Below, piece after piece: positions 62,853 to 64,000 of a DNA stretch of 64,000 nucleotides. Below the pieces are notes generated by a model. That model was not told the DNA's origin and made no database searches. It was given only the letters and a program-made list of their open reading frames with translations. Every line of letters starts with the position of its first letter. The first letter of the stretch is position 1. Origin of the DNA: Ypsolopha sequella (taxonomy: Eukaryota > Arthropoda > Insecta > Lepidoptera > Ypsolophidae); assembly GCA_934047225.1 (NCBI GenBank), contig OW203984.1, positions 9,371,201 to 9,435,200 on the forward strand. Direction: 5' to 3'. A program made the translations under genes and the position numbers.

Positions 62853-64000
62853 TAAGTTAATTGAGGTTTATTCAAATTAACTTCATAAAGTTTGGTTTTT
62901 TGATTATTGCAACAGGATCATCCAGTCTGCCATTTCATTTCTATTTACCTCGTATTTCCCCTTATCAAGTTAGAGGACTCTCGCGACTTTGTCCGCATGG
63001 GTTTAGGATATAAACAGCCTTTTGTACCCTTTGTGAACGCATCTTTGGTTTGAATTTCGAAAAATCCTTTCTGGGTGCACCTTTTTATATCTCTTAGGAG
63101 ACATAATGTAAGGTGTTAAGATGAAGTTGCGGAAGCTGAGAACTGGCGAGAACTCGTCCATACATAAGAATAACTTTCCGTGTAAAACAATTGAGAAATC
63201 GATAAATAAAATCTGTTGTTTCGTACATTTTGGTCGGATAGCTATGTAACTTTTCTATGGAACAGCTGATTTTTTTTCGCGATTCGAGGGTTGGCTCCAT
63301 AGTAAAAGTTGTTCGTATGGACGATGTAGCGTTATTTTTTTAAAAATAATTTTATGTTTTTAGCCACTACATATTCACGAACGTAATTTCGACCTAAATT
63401 TGGACTGCCACCAGGCAAGCCAAGAGGTAAATCTGGATAAATAAACCGTATAATTTATCTTTAAATACACAAAAAAATAACAAAACCGAAGTAAGAAAAA
63501 TATAGTACAAAACACAATAATATCTAAAGAGTATCGGTACAAAGGAACTTATTAGATCAAAAAGGAAATTATGCTTAATTCCACTTATTTAGGATTTTGA
63601 TTTCCTTTTAGCTTGAACGACGCATTTGTTCATAAAATAATGGATTTTAAAATTTGGTGGCGAAACTAGTTTTTAGGATCCCAGAAACTAAGGTTGCACG
63701 GAAGTTTTGATAACTCTTAATCCGAAAGGGGATCGAAAATACAAACAGAAATAAAATGTCAGCTTTCGGATGATTTTGTTGCAATAATTAGGTTACGTAT
63801 AGCCATAAAAAAAATACATGTTTTTGGTTGAACTTTAAGGTATTCATTTTCCACAAACCACGTTAATCGATTCATATTTGTACTGTCAATGAATTTTTTT
63901 GTAACCCTCTATTGCACACTTTTTATCGATTTTGTTTCAGGTATCGCTTTCGCGATTTTGTTGGTTTTTTTTAAATAAAATTAGTGTGAATGATATCTAT
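62853..64000. other. No gene recognised; partial MITE beta at 63190-63316
   Basis: 63190-63316 matches the middle and right part of MITE beta (ACATTTTGGTCGGATAGC, CTATGGAACAGCTGATTTTT, GGCTCCATAGTAAAAGTTGT), much diverged. 62955-63065 resembles a common LINE-like tail. The minus-strand open frame 63094-63300 follows that fragment and is not a gene. Confidence 0.5.

Overview
The window looks like a piece of an AT-rich insect genome, most likely a moth or butterfly. The grounds are tRNA-derived SINEs with lepidopteran-type bodies, many copies of the 'GGGTTCCGTA' and 'CAAGTGCGAGTCGGACTC' type repeats common in Lepidoptera, palindromic MITEs, a BEL/Pao element and a Tret1-like sugar transporter. 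Most of the recognisable sequence is mobile DNA. Only one gene reads as an ordinary host gene: the large 3' exon of an MFS sugar transporter on the minus strand at 17171-18456. A possible first coding exon of a second host gene lies at 60326-60428 (+).

Layout. 1-16.8 kb: gene-poor DNA with a mariner deletion derivative (4938-5539), a minisatellite split by a MITE (6050-6910), a TTAA-flanked MITE split by another repeat (9450-10253), a 598-bp TIR element with a GC-rich core (11856-12453) and several 5'-truncated LINE tails. 17-24.2 kb: the transporter, SINEs, foldback hairpins and two abutting palindromes. 24.2-32.3 kb: a nested block. An OTU-protease gene (minus strand) is split by a DNA transposon with 8-bp target duplications (24697-32206). 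That transposon carries a near-complete LINE with two ORFs (25958-30988) and a 3' fragment of a Penelope-like element with a GIY-YIG domain (31297-32075). 32.3-49 kb: tandemly duplicated repeat units and many MITEs. 49-58.8 kb: a second nested block. A Tc1-type transposon (49066-58772) was hit by a BEL/Pao LTR retrotransposon (49241-56916, target duplication CTAAT, LTRs identical by eye) and by a hAT-type MITE inside its transposase gene (57266-57526). 58.8-64 kb: a foldback containing a dispersed repeat, the candidate first exon, and more hairpins and MITEs.

Two translational-recoding candidates stand out. In the BEL element gag and pol are in one reading frame, separated by a single UGA followed by CUA, a known readthrough context. 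In the LINE, ORF2 has no in-frame AUG before its endonuclease domain. It overlaps ORF1 in the +1 frame at UUU-UUU-CGU-G, the kind of site used for +1 frameshifting. Both readings come from the sequence, but their function is inferred.
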